This document shows positions 27,936 to 41,504 of a DNA stretch of 64,000 nucleotides, in pieces. Position numbers and translations under genes: made by a program. The stretch's first letter is position 1, and each line of letters begins with the position of its first letter. The notes beneath the pieces are model-generated. The model was not told where the DNA came from and made no database searches. It worked only from the letters and a program-made list of their open reading frames with translations. Source of the stretch: Channallabes apus (Eukaryota > Chordata > Actinopteri > Siluriformes > Clariidae); contig CM060104.1 of the NCBI GenBank assembly GCA_030522415.1, positions 27,490,431-27,554,430 on the forward strand, in the 5' to 3' direction.

Positions 27936-28290
27936 CAAGGGGCATTCAAGCCAAATCAGGACTTTTAATTGTGCACAATAAAAGAACACAGTTCCTTTAT
28001 GTCTCTACTGTATATAATCCCCTGATACACTAACGCACTTATCCCAGTGTTTCACTAGTGTTTGGACACCATCAAGGTAAAAAGCGTTCTCAGTGTGCAT
28101 TAGCCATGCTCAGCCTACCTGCTCCACGTCTGAAACACTAGCCTCCCAGGAACTCCTTTAACGGACTGCAGTTCCTGTAATGTGCAAATGATGTTGATGA
28201 ATGATTGTGTGTACAGTTCACACTGACGGGTGCGTCTGTTCCTCAAGATGGCGACAGGTTAGATCAGCTGTTCCACTCGCTGAATGTTCA
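27936..28290 (-). mobile_element. mariner-like fragment
   Basis: It begins after TA with CAAGGGGCATTCAAGCC. Its interior is the reverse complement of the element at 10900-11546, for example GAATGATTGTGTGTACAGTT and the GCGTCTGTTCCTC block. The right TIR is missing. It is a truncated member of the same mariner family. Confidence 0.65.
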
Positions 28291-28485
28291 CAGGAACGAC
28301 TGGTTTTCCATGGTGTATTCAAACGTTTCCACTTTTATTCCAATTTGAATAAGAATTGAGTAACATGCATGGATTCGGTCTTGTTCTGTGAAGCACACTT
28401 TACCTGGATGAATCAAGCACTATGTTGTTAGTGATATTACACACTTTGATTAAAAATGCCGGTACCATTTTAACTTGGCTTGCAC

Positions 28486-28517
<32 letters not shown>

Positions 28518-29204
28518 CATTATTCCAGCTCTGTTCAGGTTCATACTGAGTTGTCACTTTCTCAATGTCAGGGTTTTCCACACACACCTGATCCTCTTCT
28601 GTAGTTGTGTGCTGGCTGGCTGACAGTCGCTGCCCTGCAATAGCATGGAGTTGTATTCAGACACTCATCAGGCTGTAGCTGTGAAAATTGTTTGGCTGAC
28701 CTGTCATATCTTGGCTTTTGGTATGGCTGATGTTTTGCTCTTCTGATGTGCACATGCTATTGTGGTGTGATGTGAATGTGCAGGTGAGATAAAATTGCGA
28801 TATTCCAGAAGACAGAGAAAAAAAATCCACTGTTGCCTTTAACAGTATTTCGTAGCGTTACTTTGTGGACCGTCTATGCTGCATGATGGTGACATGAAAG
28901 AGGCAAGATTATAATCCCCTTTGTAGTCGGGTTGAGGTCCGTTTTGGCTGTTTTGGTTATGCTCTGCTTGGTGCAACCTGTTTACACTTGTGTATGGATG
29001 TGGTGTCGTAAAGGTTGTCAAGGAAACAAAATCTAGCACTAATATGACCACATAGCCATTACTGTTGTCCATCTGTGGTCATTACCTATTATGGCCAGTT
29101 GGGGGTTTTGTGCTTGAGCAGTAGGTGTTCTAGGGCTAGGGGTAGCTCAGTGGTTAAGACAGATTTCCCTAATCCTATGGAATCAGTCACCTATTGTGCT
29201 CTGC

Positions 29205-29825
29205 TGGATTAAGGTCTGGTGACAGGATGAATCCATGCTTTCATGATGTTTCCACCAAATTCTGACCCCAGTATCCGGATGTCGCAACAGAAATCAAGAC
29301 TCATCAGACCAGGCAATGTTTTTCCAATCTTCTGTCCAATTTTGGTGAGTCCATGTGAACTGTTGCCCGAGTTTCCCGTTCTCAGACAGGAGTGGCACCT
29401 TGTGTGGGCTTCTGCTGCTGTTGCACATCTGCTTCAAGGTTTCATGTGTTGTATATTCAGAGATGCTCTTCAGCATGCCTCAGATATAACAAGATATTTC
29501 TATCAGCCTTTCCATCAGCTCCAACCAGCCATTCTCCTCTGACCTCTGGCATCAACAAGGCATTTTCACCCAGAGAACTGTCCTCACAGGTTATTTTCTC
29601 TTTTTTACACCATTCGCTCGAAACCCCAGAGATGGATGTGTGTGAAAATCTCAGTAGATCAACAGATTTGGAAATGCTCAAACCAGACCGTCTGGCACAA
29701 GAAACCATGCAATATTCAAAATCACTTTTCTTCCCTATTCTGATGCTTAAGTTGAACTTCAGCAGCTTGTCTTGACCATGTCTACATGCCTAAAGGCATT
29801 GCTAATAAGGTAGCCAGTGAGTGAA
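29205..29825. mobile_element. Non-autonomous DNA element copy (Tc1-type suspected)
   Basis: The block from CAGAAATCAAGACTCATCAG through TTCAGAGATGCTCTTC, CATTCTCCTCTGACCTCTGG and CTTGACCATGTCTACATGCC to AAGGTAGCCAGTGAGTG matches a repeat I know to be abundant in teleost genomes. It is decayed, with no coding capacity. The left border is uncertain; a partial SINE head (GGTAGCTCAGTGGTTAAG) lies just upstream at 29140-29160. Confidence 0.55.
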
Positions 29826-30479
29826 TGTTGTCTGTCTTATTTATTGTTAACAAATGATGCCAGTACCACCAATGGTCATTAGTAGACTTACACATATTGT
29901 GTAACTTTATACACATTGCGTATGCATAATACAGTAGTTTAATGGGACCCTTGGACATGAGACTCAATTGTAAAAATGATTTTTTGCAAATATTTCTGGT
30001 TGTCAAATTGAATATCATAACCAGTCACATGTGCAGATAACCAGTGTATTGTCACCATACTGTACACAGTAAAACTTCTGTTCTTAGTAAGTGTGGAACT
30101 ACGATCATTTTCACCTCTGAAGATATCATGCAGTTCATTGCTGGTTGCAGAAACCTTCAAGGGAATTTGATCTTTCCTAAAACCCTTAATGCATTTCTCC
30201 CCCCAACTATATTGCATTGCTTTTGCCGTGTCCTTCTGGACCGCAGCCAGTTGGGCATGAGTGCACTTTGATATCCATGCTGTCGCTGAAACTGTCCCGG
30301 TTGGTCTGACAGATTTTCTGGAAGGTGTGTCTGCAACAGCCAACAAGTATTGCCTTACTGGGTTTATGGATGATTGTGAGATCATATCAGTGGAGCTGGA
30401 GTATCGTCCTCTGTAGTCAAAAAGGTGAAGATGAGAAGTTTGCGCATGAATGAGCCAAGCACTTTGTGTTCACTTTCTA

Positions 30480-30691
30480 AGATGATCAGTGGTTAAAGGG
30501 TGTTGGGATTCTGATAGGAAGGTAGTGAGTTTAAAGCCCGGGACTGACAAGCTGCCACTACTGGGTTCTAGAGCAACATTTAAACTAGGGCTGCAACTAA
30601 CGATTATTTTGATAATCGATTAGTTGGTCGATTATTGTTTCGATTAATCGGATAAAAGCTAAACGCTTCTTTAATTTGATGTTTTGCTTAG

Positions 30692-30732
<41 letters not shown>

Positions 30733-31960
30733 ACACAGTCAACTTGCCATCTGCATATAATATATATATATCACGATTAATTGGATAAAAGCTAGACGCT
30801 TTAATTTGATGTTTTGCTTAACTATATAAAACCATAAATCAGGGTATTATTTATGTATAAAAGTAAACTTTAAAAAATGCAATAGCCACATAGAGTTTAA
30901 TTATCTTTAATTTTGACATTTAAACCTTATTTTTTGTAAATCAACATTTTTGTTTTTAACAGTATGATTGCAGATGGCAAGTTGACTGTGTGTGTATATA
31001 TATATATATAGTTAAAAAAAATACACTGACATTCAGTTAAGAATGACTTCAATTTTAAATTCTCTTAAATTTAATTCAACTTAATAATAAGAATAGACTT
31101 CTAGATTATGATATTATTTTTAATTGAAGTGTCTACTACATCCTTTTCACGGTTTACACGGTTTATTTCGATGCTCTCGTGTGTATTTTATCCTTTTTTT
31201 TTGTCTCAATAAAAAAAATAAAAATTATAAATATATAGACCATTTTGCTACACTAGACATTCTTGTAATACGGCGACGTGGGGAGAGAAAAAAAACTCGC
31301 CGCTACTGGGTTCACTCTGTTTATTTTGCCCTTTTCCTGCATTTCCCTCTGTACAGCCTGTAGGATGATGGGATATATCCGGTCCTCTGAAGTGTAAAAT
31401 GAACGTGAAGAAAATGAACTAGAAGTGTTTTCCGTGCGTTCGTTGGGATTTGAGCGCCAAGAAAAAGCTGCATGCAATGTTTTTTTTGACACCGTATAAC
31501 CGCGCAGCCGGACAAACGCACGTCACCAAAGCCTGTGTGAACTCTCTCACTGACTCCTATGTGTAGAAAACCCTCGGCACTTCATCCGCGCTCACCGGAC
31601 ACTACGACCGGCAGAAAACGCTCGATTTTAAAGCCCGATTAGAGGTGTTTAATGTAAATTGCTCCCATACCTTGGAGGACTTGGGGAGCGCGCTTTTTCC
31701 TACAAACGCTTCTGTAAACTCCATTGCGTGAGCGACTGTGTATCTGTGTGTGTCTTTGTGTATTTGTGTATCTTGTGGTCGCGCTCCTCAATAATGTGAC
31801 CAGCTCAATTAATCGATAACGGCATTCGTTGACAACGAATTTCATTATCAATAATTATCGATTTTATCGATTAGTTGTTGCAGCCCTAGTTTAAACCCTG
31901 ATTTTTCTTAGTTGTACTGTAAGTCACTTTGGCTTGTCACTATAAGCCACATGATCAAAT
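30480..31960 (+). mobile_element. SINE split by a hAT element
   Basis: The left part (30480-30585) has a tRNA-like head with GATCAGTGGTTAAAGG, GTGAGTTTAAAGCC and GCTGCCACTACTGGG. The right part (31889-31960) continues with the AACCCTGATTT and TGTACTGTAAGTCACTTTGG tail. Removing 30586-31888 and one flanking duplication joins them into one SINE of the type found at 34260-34500. Confidence 0.65.
30586..31888. mobile_element. hAT non-autonomous element
   Basis: A 1,303-bp element bounded by TAGGGCTGCAACTAACG and GTTGTTGCAGCCCTA, flanked by ATTTAAAC and GTTTAAAC (8-bp duplication, one mismatch). The subterminal regions are rich in ATCGATTA-type words, typical of this common vertebrate hAT family. 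The interior includes TA tracts and a GC-richer stretch (31270-31700) without a transposase frame. Confidence 0.8.
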
Positions 31961-32595
31961 TTAAATGTATAGCCATTTTTTATTTTTATTTTTTTTGTGA
32001 TGACATCATTAAACATTTTAGATCATATACATGATTCCTTGGCTCTTTCAGGTGATGCAGAATGGACCATTTGAACAAATTCCTTCTCACAACAATTAAA
32101 TTGATTATTTTATATCTGTTTTTCTATAATCATGTGATCCATGTGTTCGTCCTTCATGTTCTTGGGACTCTCAGAAACTCATTAACATTTCACATTCTCA
32201 AAACGTTGTGACTTTTACTAAACTAGATTTGTACATTTGCTGAATCGATTCCCAACACCATACAGTTCCTCACCATTTCTTTCAGCTTATTATAGTTACA
32301 GTTTCTCATGAGAAGGTGTCGTTTCATCACAGGAGATCCTAACATCATGCAAGCCAGATATTTCAAAACTGATAATTATTACTGATGCATTAATTTTGCG
32401 TTCTCACCTCTGAGATGCTACAGTATGTGCTGTACAGGTATTTTTATTCTGCATCTTTCATTGCACTATTTTGAATCAGCACCTATTACCTCGAAATGAG
32501 AGGCAAATTCATGATGATATCATTTATGAATAAATTTATTCATGATATCAGAATTCAAGGAGTATCCTTTGCTTTTGGCAAATCGAAATTGTCTA

Positions 32596-32874
<279 letters not shown>

Positions 32875-34117
32875 TTATTCTCAGAGGTGGAAGGTAACTT
32901 ATGTACAATAACAAAGTTTATGTATTAAGTACATATTTCATGTTTCTGTACTGGAGTAGTTTTATTACCGGATACTCTTTACTTTTACTCCATTTAATCC
33001 TACCACAGAAAGATCTGTACTTTATACTTCATTCTTTTCGTGTGCAGTGTTGCATTACATAACAAGAGTACTGTAGTGTGCAGTATTTAAAGAAGTAATA
33101 TCGCCACCTGAGTGTCTCTTTTACTATGACTTCAAGGTTACCGTGACTCTTGTACTTTTATTCAAGTAATATCTATATCCCAGCATTTGAAGCATATACT
33201 CCAGCCTGACCTTAGATCAGTTAAATTGCATTTATGCTGTATGTTCTTCTGTACATGAGACATGTAACATTGTTCCCTGCATTGGAATGAGTAATTTGTA
33301 CACAGTTGAACACTGTACTGTACATGTTTCACATTTTGGCTTTTTTAGAGAAAAAAAAAACTAAAAGCAAAAAAAAAAAAAAAACCTACTATAACTGAAC
33401 TCGTCCAGTGTATAGTGTTGCACTGTAATATACTGCAAACCCATTAAGATGCATTAGTTACATAAAAATTAAGTCAGACGAACTTTTGAAGAAGGAAATG
33501 CTTTGGATTTGGAAATAGACAAAAAGCAAATCAATATCAATGAATAAAACTAGAAGTGTGTTTTATCTAGGGTGTCTATAAAGCGTGCTCAGTCATACTG
33601 CAGATTTCCCTAACTGCCTGGGGATTCTGGGTGGTTAAGCTTATTTCACGTATCAGTGATGTTTCTTCCCGGAAAGAAATTTTCGGCCCCTCTGGGTCAG
33701 TCTAGGAGCTGATCTTCAGTCTATATCTATAATATGAGGCAGGATTTTCAGGGCACTGGGGCAGGAATCTCTTGTGACAACCTGGAATCAAAGATGTCAT
33801 GAGCAGGAATCCATCTTCTCTCCTCTGGGCTAAAGATTATACAGACTGACACTTAGGAGGTTTGGGGAATGTAGGTAAGGTTCCTTTACTGTTTTCTTAC
33901 ATGGGCTCTGAGATTGAATGTCAGGGTTTGGCAGCTCTATTTGGGGCAGGTTAAGCTTGTTAGAACCTAATTCAAACCACTGTTTTTTTTGAGCAACCGC
34001 AACCATGTTGGCTTAGACACTTGTTCACAAGTATTAGTGATAGTTATGGTACAAGGCAACAAAGTCCTGGAGGAACCAAGCACACACTGGAGAGGGTTCA
34101 GCTGGGCATGACAGATG

Positions 34118-35210
34118 GTCTAAGAAAATTGATAGAATTATTTTCATAGAATTTCCCCTTAAATTTAGGACTAAATCTTATTAAAGATAAAAATGATTTA
34201 TGAAACATCTTAGACATAAAAACAGCTCCCAAGGTAAAAATTGTTAAGAGTAGAGGAGGATTTTAGGGCTGTCGGTTAAGGCTGTGGGTTACTGAGTTAC
34301 TGATCGGAAGGTCAGGGGTTCGAACCCCAGCATCGCCAAGTTGCCACTGTTGAGCCCTTGAGCAAGGCCCTTAACCCTATCTGCTCCAAGTGGCTCTGTA
34401 AGCTGGCTGACCCTGCGCTCTGACCCCAGTTTCCTAATTGGGATATTTAAAGAAGACATTTCACTGTGCTGTAAAAAGTACATGTGACAAATAATTTAAT
34501 ATTCTTCTTCTATTCTAAGCAGAGGACAAAATGGCAGAAAGAAGAAATATTCTGAACTTAAAAGTAAACATTGCTCTTCTGTCTAATTTGCTTTACTTGT
34601 TCTTTTACTTCCTTCCATCTGTCTTGTTTTGTTGGCTACATGCAATTTAAAAGTCCGACTTAAACAGACGGTCCTGCAATCATGTAAATTAGTAAAAGCT
34701 GAACCATTTTTCATAAATCTGAAATGAATTACAAGTAATAAAATCAGCATGGTAAGTAAATGTAAGAACTTAAATATAGTCAAACTACTGCATGGAAATC
34801 ACTACTGCATGGAAGGCACATTTTCAACATCTGGCTGTTTTAATTAACTTTAAGATATTTAACAGAAACTTTGCATGAAGTAGCCTGTAGTCATGATTCT
34901 ACTGTACAATTTCTTTATGTACAAACATTCATATATTCTATTTTCACAAAGAGCACATTTCAAGACCTTTACAGAGGTCAGAGGTTATTTTTTATTAACC
35001 AATCACAGTCCTTGAATTGCTGCGTCATCCATAGCAACGGAGTCAAACACACCCCCTCACTAAGATAAAGGTTTTTGTACTTTCCTTACTCAGAGTAGCT
35101 CTGAGAAGTTTCCTAAATCACTTTTAGTCTAGGACTCCCAGCTAGGACTTTTTAAGTTAAGATAGAAGCTCTCTGAGAGAATTCTAAGAATCTTTGTGAA
35201 TACAGACCCG
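34118..35210 (+). mobile_element. Harbinger-like MITE copy A with SINE insertion
   Basis: It shares TTCCCCTTAAATTTAGGAC, GCAGAGGACAAAATGGCAG, CCAATCACAGTCCTTGAATT and TAAGATAAAGGTTTTTGTAC with copies at 37492-38410 and 38412-39205. The left TIR is degraded. A SINE (34260-34500) interrupts it. The right end AATCTTTGTGAATACAGACC is a decayed TIR. The superfamily assignment rests on TIR style only. Confidence 0.55.
34260..34500 (+). mobile_element. tRNA-derived SINE
   Basis: It has a head with GGTTAAGGCTGTGGG and B-box-like GGGTTCGAACCCC, a middle GAGCAAGGCCCTTAACCC, and a tail TTTCACTGTGCTGTAAAAAG then TACATGTGACAAATAA. It is inserted in the MITE at 34118-35210. Confidence 0.75.
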
Positions 35211-37491
35211 GTCTATGAGGCATCTAGTCTGTTGAGGTTGTGAGACACAGTGAATGCCTTTGAGCAGAATGAAGGCTTGGTCAGCTCGGGTGGGTTTTTA
35301 CTCATCAGATGAACTTCCTGTAAAAGTTTGTAAAGCCGAGAACATTCTAAAAATGTACAGTGGTACCGGAATACATATTTTCCATTAACTAAAGAAAGAG
35401 ACAGCACAGAATGTCATCCCCTACTATACTTGGAAGTCTATCCACAGTGTGTTTAACCTGCCTTAGGGGAATAAAGTAACAAGAAACAATATCTCATCTC
35501 TCATCGAAAGAAAATGTATTTCAGAGTCAAAGAGGAATTCCAGCATTGTCACGTATTGATGTGCAATGGCATAATTTATTCGAATGTGTTGATAAAAACA
35601 CAAGTCCTGTGATGCCATGTAATGTGACATTTGACTCTCTGGTGGCAGAGTGCAGGAGAGATCGTCAATAAACCGTCTCAACTCTCGAATATCAGACAGT
35701 TAATCTTTCGCATGAATGAAAGTGTTCATGGAGGGATTATGTACCGTATGCTAATGTGACAGGTAAAATATCCCAGCTTGACCAGTGAATGAATAACTTA
35801 CACATATCAAAAGCTGACAAACAAGACCTTGGGCAATACCACTAGCATTTCCTTTAGCAGAGACCATGAAGAGAAAAGGCTCTCTGCTTTTAGTGGATGC
35901 ACAAAGCTTTATTTAGGCAGCGTACTGTATGTTTAATCCCAAGTCTTGTCTACAGTACCGTATGTGACATGAAGTGGAGGACGTTTTCCTGAAATCCAAC
36001 ATCAGGAGCTGGCCATTTTAATAGATATTCAGCACAACAAAGAAAAAATAATCCCAGCAGTTGCGAAGGTGAAACCAGAAAGAGGAAAATGCAAAACCTC
36101 ACAAAGATGATAAACTATAGTACTTTTATATGTATATCCACTAATGAGCTAAAGAAGGAGTCGACAGCTAACAGGTGCAGGCAGTAATCAGCTGAGTGGG
36201 AGTGATGTAACGCGGTGGCTCTTGGAGCTTGATTTGGATACAGATTTGAATATCATAGGTGAGTAATAAAGCAAAAGTAGGAGAAGTTCTGTCTTTAATC
36301 GTACACAAGCCTGGATGCAAATGCAGGGGTCTCAATAATTGATCGGATCTAAGGAGCAGATGATCAGGAAACAGAATAATCCTGCTTTACACTTAAGAAG
36401 TGAGCTTGGCACGTTTGAGTGAAGTGTTATGTATTTAACCGACTAAGGCTGGAGACACACTTCAAGGCTTTTGTCATTCTAAAAGACTTGGGGTATACTG
36501 ATCTACACAGATTAAAAAAAAAATTCATGATGACTGTGGATAATAGTGGATCGTACACCTAATGAATGCGCCAGATGAGGGATCACAAGCTAAATGATTT
36601 GTCCAAGTGAACAAACCAAACTCTCATGTGAACTCTCATGAGAACAAGATTAAACTTTTAAGAAGAAAATCTAACAAACAAACAAACAAGCCAGGCAGCA
36701 GCACTTTAAATATGTGCCACCATCTGTGCTGAGAAAGATATTTTGAGCTTACAGAAGCTTGTTTTTTGCTTTTGGTTCTGTTAATACTAAATGTGTAAAA
36801 GCCTGCCCCTAAAAGGTTCTGAGAGGGTTATGCATTTGGCTTCCTTAAATGGCATACAAATCCCCATGCTCTTTAAGTAAACTCTCAAATAAAATCACAA
36901 CATGTGAAGAAACAAGTAAAAAAATTCCGGGTCATGCTCCATGTGTTATTCGTTATTAGTTTCATTTTGGATTTAAAGAAATTGGAAATGACGGAGCACA
37001 TGCCCCGGTCGGGTGGGTGACTGTGTACATTAGGCCACCCACCGGTCCAGAGTCAGCTCTGGACAATCAGACATGTTAGATATATTGCGACTCGTGTCAG
37101 GAGTCGTCTGTCCTCCAGGTTTCCAGAGCCAACTTGTCACGCCAACTGGCCACAACTTATGCTGACTGGTGCAGACTAGAACTCGGCACCATTTTGAATC
37201 CGGTACAAAATTCTGTCTAAATGCATGAAGTGTGACTCCAGCTTAATGTGTCTGTGTTGATTTGTTTTAAATTAAATTCTACCATTTAAAGTGGTGACGT
37301 GATATTTTATTCCCTGTTTTCTTTTCACATTTCCATGTAGAAATTCCAAGTTGGTTAGTGTTTTATTTGGTTTTAGTAGCTCCAGATCAAAACATTTAGG
37401 AGTTAGGAGTTTTAGTTGAGTGTAGCATTATATAAGAATAGTGATAATTAAAGTGAGCGAACAAACCAGAAAAGCAAGCAGATAAACATCA

Positions 37492-38410
37492 GGGCCTGTA
37501 TTCACAAAGCTTCTTAAGCCTAAACGTTGCTCCTAGTGATGAAATTCTAAGAAAATTCTTAGAATTATGACATTTTCTGAGAATTTCCCCTTAAATTTAG
37601 GACTAAATCTTAGTAAAGATAAAAATGATTCACAAAATATCTTAGCCCTAAGCTCCTAAGGTCAAAATTGTTAAGATTAGAGAGGAGGACTTTTAAGAAG
37701 CTTAAGAGTTTCTATAGCAGAGGACAAAATTACGGAAAGAAGAAATATTCTCCAGACACTGAACGTAAAGCTAAAAGTAAACACTGCTCTACTGTCCAAT
37801 TTGGTTTTCTTGTTGTTTTACTTCATTCCATCTCTTGGATTGTTGGCTACATACCATAAAAAAAGCAACTTAAATAGACTGTCCTGTAATCGTGTAAATT
37901 AGTAAAAGCTGAGCCATTTTGCTCCCATCAATCTGAAATAGATTAAAAGTAGTAAAATCATTATGATAAATAAATGTAAGAACTTAAATGTAGTATACAT
38001 TTGGCGTTTAATTATCTTTAAGATATTTAGCCTATAACAGAAACTTTGCATACAGTAGCCTGTAGTATTATTGATAATACAATTTCTTTATGTACAAACA
38101 TTTTGATTTCACTGTCTGTTCTATTATCAAATATTCTATTTTCACAAAAAGTGCATTTCAAGACCTTTACAGAGGTCAGAGGTGATTTTTTTTTATTAAC
38201 CAATCACAGTCCTTGAATTGCTACATCATCCCTAGCAACGGGGTCGACCACACCCCCTCACTAAGATAAAGGTTTTTGTACTTTCCTTACTCAGAGTAGC
38301 TCTGAGAAGTTTCCTAAATCACTTTTAATCTAGGACTCCCAGCTAGGACTTTTTAAGCTAAGATAGGAGCTCTCGGAGAGAATTCTAAGAAGCTTTGTGA
38401 ATACGGGCCC
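37492..38410 (+). mobile_element. Harbinger-like MITE copy B
   Basis: Bounded by GGGCCTGTATTCACAAAGC at the left and GCTTTGTGAATACGGGCC at the right, which are inverted repeats. It carries a decayed open piece (37668-37859, KKYSPDTERKAKSKH) shared with copies A and C. It abuts copy C with one or two bases between. Confidence 0.65.
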
Positions 38411-38411
38411 A

Positions 38412-39205
38412 GGGCCCATATCCACAAAGCTTCTTAACCCTAAACGTTGCTCCTAGTCATGAAATTCTAAGAATATTCTTAGAATTATGACATTTTCTTA
38501 GAATTTCCCCTTAAATTTAGGACAAAATCTTAGTAAAGATAAAAATGATTGACAAAACATCTTATCCCTAAAAACAGCTCCTAAATTTTAAAGGGTAGAG
38601 AGGAGGACTTTTAAGAGTTTCTATAGCAGAGGACAAAAATGTTAGAAAGAAGAAATATTCTCCAAACACTACTGTAAATGTAAGGCTAAAAGTAAACACT
38701 GCTCTTCTGTCCAATTTGGTTTTCTTGTTCTTTTACTTCCTTCCATCTCTCTTGGATTGTTGGCAACATACCATCCAAAAGTGCAACTTTAATAGACTGT
38801 CCCGCAATCATGTAAACTGTAAAATAATTTGTTATTTTGCTCCCATCAATCTGAAATGTATTAAAGGTAATAAAATCAGTCTAAAAAAAGTTATGCAAAC
38901 ATTATGATTTCACTGTTCTATTATCATATATTCTATTTTCACAAAGAGCACATTTCAAGACCTTTACAGAGGTCAGAGGTTATTTCTTATCATCCAATCA
39001 CAGTCCTTGAATTGCTGCATCATCCCTAGCAACGGGGTCGACCACACCCCCTCACTAAGATAAAGCGTTTTGTACTTTCCTTACTCAGAGTCGCTCTAAG
39101 ACATTTTATAAATCACTTTTAATTTAAGACTCCCAGCTAGAACTTTTTAAACTAAGATAGGAGCTCTCTGGGAGAATTCTAAGAAGCTGTGTGAATATCG
39201 GCCCT
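38412..39205 (+). mobile_element. Harbinger-like MITE copy C
   Basis: It starts GGGCCCATATCCACAAAGC and ends GCTGTGTGAATATCGGCCC. The interior is parallel to copy B with small deletions. It is a direct tandem neighbour of copy B. Confidence 0.65.
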
Positions 39206-39369
39206 GATGTAGAATCATCTCTAAAATGGTGCTAGAAGGAAGATTTTGCAGATTTTGAAAAATCCTGCTGGGAATGCTGTAAAGTTCATCATGATATCCA
39301 TTTCTCTGAACATTGTTACTATACTCCTGTATAGACACTGTAAGGTACAGTATTGGAGATAAATGACCT

Positions 39370-40078
39370 TGTAGCGCGGCCACATAAAGGGGCGGTTAAA
39401 CTGCAGGGGAAAAGGGAAGGAGCTAATGTTGCTCACCTGCACACACAAACTGACCCCTTTCGGTTATTTTCGTCCCCATGGCAACGGTGCCTTGGTTCCG
39501 GGGTTAAGCTCTCGCGCGCATGCGCAGCTGTGCCGCGAGGGAACCCTGATGACCTATCAGGTCACGTGTGCCGGTATAAAGCCGGAACCGGCATGACGTT
39601 CGAGACGGGGAGATGAAGAAAGCAGCGCTGTATATGGAGAAAGAGAGAGAGCTAGTTTACTGCCATTGGATTATTCTGGTCCTGGACGTCAACTATACCC
39701 CTCTGATTCCGTTTCTCGAGCTCCCGGACTTACCATCTTTCACCGGTGAGATCGAGCCGTCTCCCCATTTCATCATTCCCTCCATTTACAATAACACGGA
39801 CTTGGACATTCATACATACGCACTCACACACTCGCACACACTACTGACATTGTATATATTTGTATATATGTTGTATATATTGTTTTTTTGTTGCACTTCA
39901 TTTGTTTGTCTTTTGTACATAATACACTTTGGTTTGGTTTTGGGAAATTGTTGTTGTGTCCGTCTTTCCTTGCTCCGCGAAGGTTGCGCAATACCGGAAG
40001 TGAGTGTAATCAACCCGTTTATAGATCTTAGACCCCGATTTAGTGTAATTAGCTCAAATAATAAATCTGAGCGTTACA
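39370..40078 (+). mobile_element. Solo LTR of an LTR retroelement
   Basis: A 709-bp sequence starting TGTAGCGCGG and ending GAGCGTTACA, so TG...CA with short inverted ends. It is flanked by a 4-bp direct repeat ACCT (39366-39369 and 40079-40082). Inside are a TATA-like GGTATAAAGCC (about 39572) and an AATAAA near 40060. It is much GC-richer than its surroundings in the first 250 bp. No internal retroelement sequence adjoins it. The 168-codon frame 39613-40119 lies mostly within the LTR and is not treated as a gene. The retroelement class (Ty3-like or endogenous retrovirus) is undetermined. Confidence 0.7.
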
Positions 40079-40129
40079 ACCTCCCACATATTTTACTGAA
40101 CAGACCAGAGATCAGATAACTGTGCATGT

Positions 40130-41287
40130 TTGGAAACTTAAGTCACTGGATATTCCTGATCCGTATCAAGCACCCGCTGCCCTCTAGAACACTTTCAAGG
40201 ACAGTACTAGGCTGTTTTTAAGTCTAGGCTCAAAACCTATTTATTTAGCCATGCATTTTTATAAATAGATTTGCCATAAGGTAAAGGAGCAGATCTGGGG
40301 GACTCATGGACGTAGAGTATCATGGTGAACTGGTATGTTTAGATGCTGTCTTCCTCACTCTCATTTGATCACTCAGGTTTGTTGACGGTGAGGTGATTGT
40401 TTGCTTTACATCTCAGGGAGCCCTCATGTTTGTGTTTCCTTCTGGTTCTCCCTTTTAGTTATGCTGTCATAGTTAGTCCTGCCGGAGTCCCTGCTTGCAC
40501 TCTACAGTAAATATACATTCACATTAGACATTGTGACTGTGACCATACCTAATTGCAATCTCTCCTCCTCTTCTCTTCCTCCCCCTCTTTCTCTTTCCTC
40601 TCTCCCCCTGTCTCCCCCTTTCACTCTTTCTCTCTCTCTCTCTGTCGAGCTACACATGTGGTTCCTGAGCTGCCAGTGATCCAGACTCCCTCTGCCCTCC
40701 GGACCTGTCTGATCCATCCTGGTGCCCGGTTTCTGGTTGGAGGTCTCATCGCATGGATGCCCCGTGTGTCTCTTTGGGATGCGTCTGGTGTCTGGGGATG
40801 ATTCTCTATACTTAGAAGATGGTTCTGGCCTCGACTGGTGTGGTCAGCTGTTTCTCTGAGGACTTGACAATTCGATAGTTCAGGACTGGAACTTTCTACA
40901 AGTCTATCTGAGTCTCGAATAACTACTGGACTCCATTTTACATCAAGTATTATAACATCAATTAACATCAAATATTATAGCTGAACCTAACACTTAACAC
41001 TGTATAAATGCAGATCATTTCCTGCTATCTGTTTCACCCAGATGAGGATGGGTTCCCTGTCGAGTCTGGTTCCTCTCAAGGTTTCTTCCTATTACCGTCT
41101 CAGGGAGTTTTTCCTTGCCACTGTCGCCCTCGGGCTTGCTCACCAGGGAATATCTGAACATTTTGATTCATACACATTCACATTCCATACAAACTTAAAT
41201 AATTCTTTTGATTGTGTAAAGCTGTTTTGAGACAATGTCAATTGTTAAAAGCGCTATACAAATAAAACTGAATTGAATTGAATTGAA
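40130..41287 (+). mobile_element. LINE 3' end with GAATT tail
   Basis: It contains GTTCCTCTCAAGGTTTCTTC, CTCAGGGAGTTTTTCCTTGC, GTTAAAAGCGCTATACAAAT and a tail of GAATT repeats. This 3' terminus is widespread in fish genomes and I associate it with L2-type LINEs. A pyrimidine-rich block sits at 40558-40642. No coding part is present. Confidence 0.6.
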
Positions 41288-41504
41288 TAAATTGAATACA
41301 CACCCAGATTTACAATATTATGATCTATCCAACTGTCCCATCAGTTTTCTGTCACAATTTCCTCCAGTTGATTTGCACTTCTACAAAATCTCATTTTTTC
41401 AACCGGTGTTTTAAACAAAAAGTAGGTGTGTAACAAGTGTAATTTAGGAATAAATTTCAAAGTTCCATTGAGTGTGAAATGATGGAATTGTGAATCTTAT
41501 ATAC

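Noticed and set aside
39613..40119. 168-codon frame that could be a gene
   Set aside because: It lies mostly inside the solo LTR and becomes low-complexity hydrophobic; no homology recognised.
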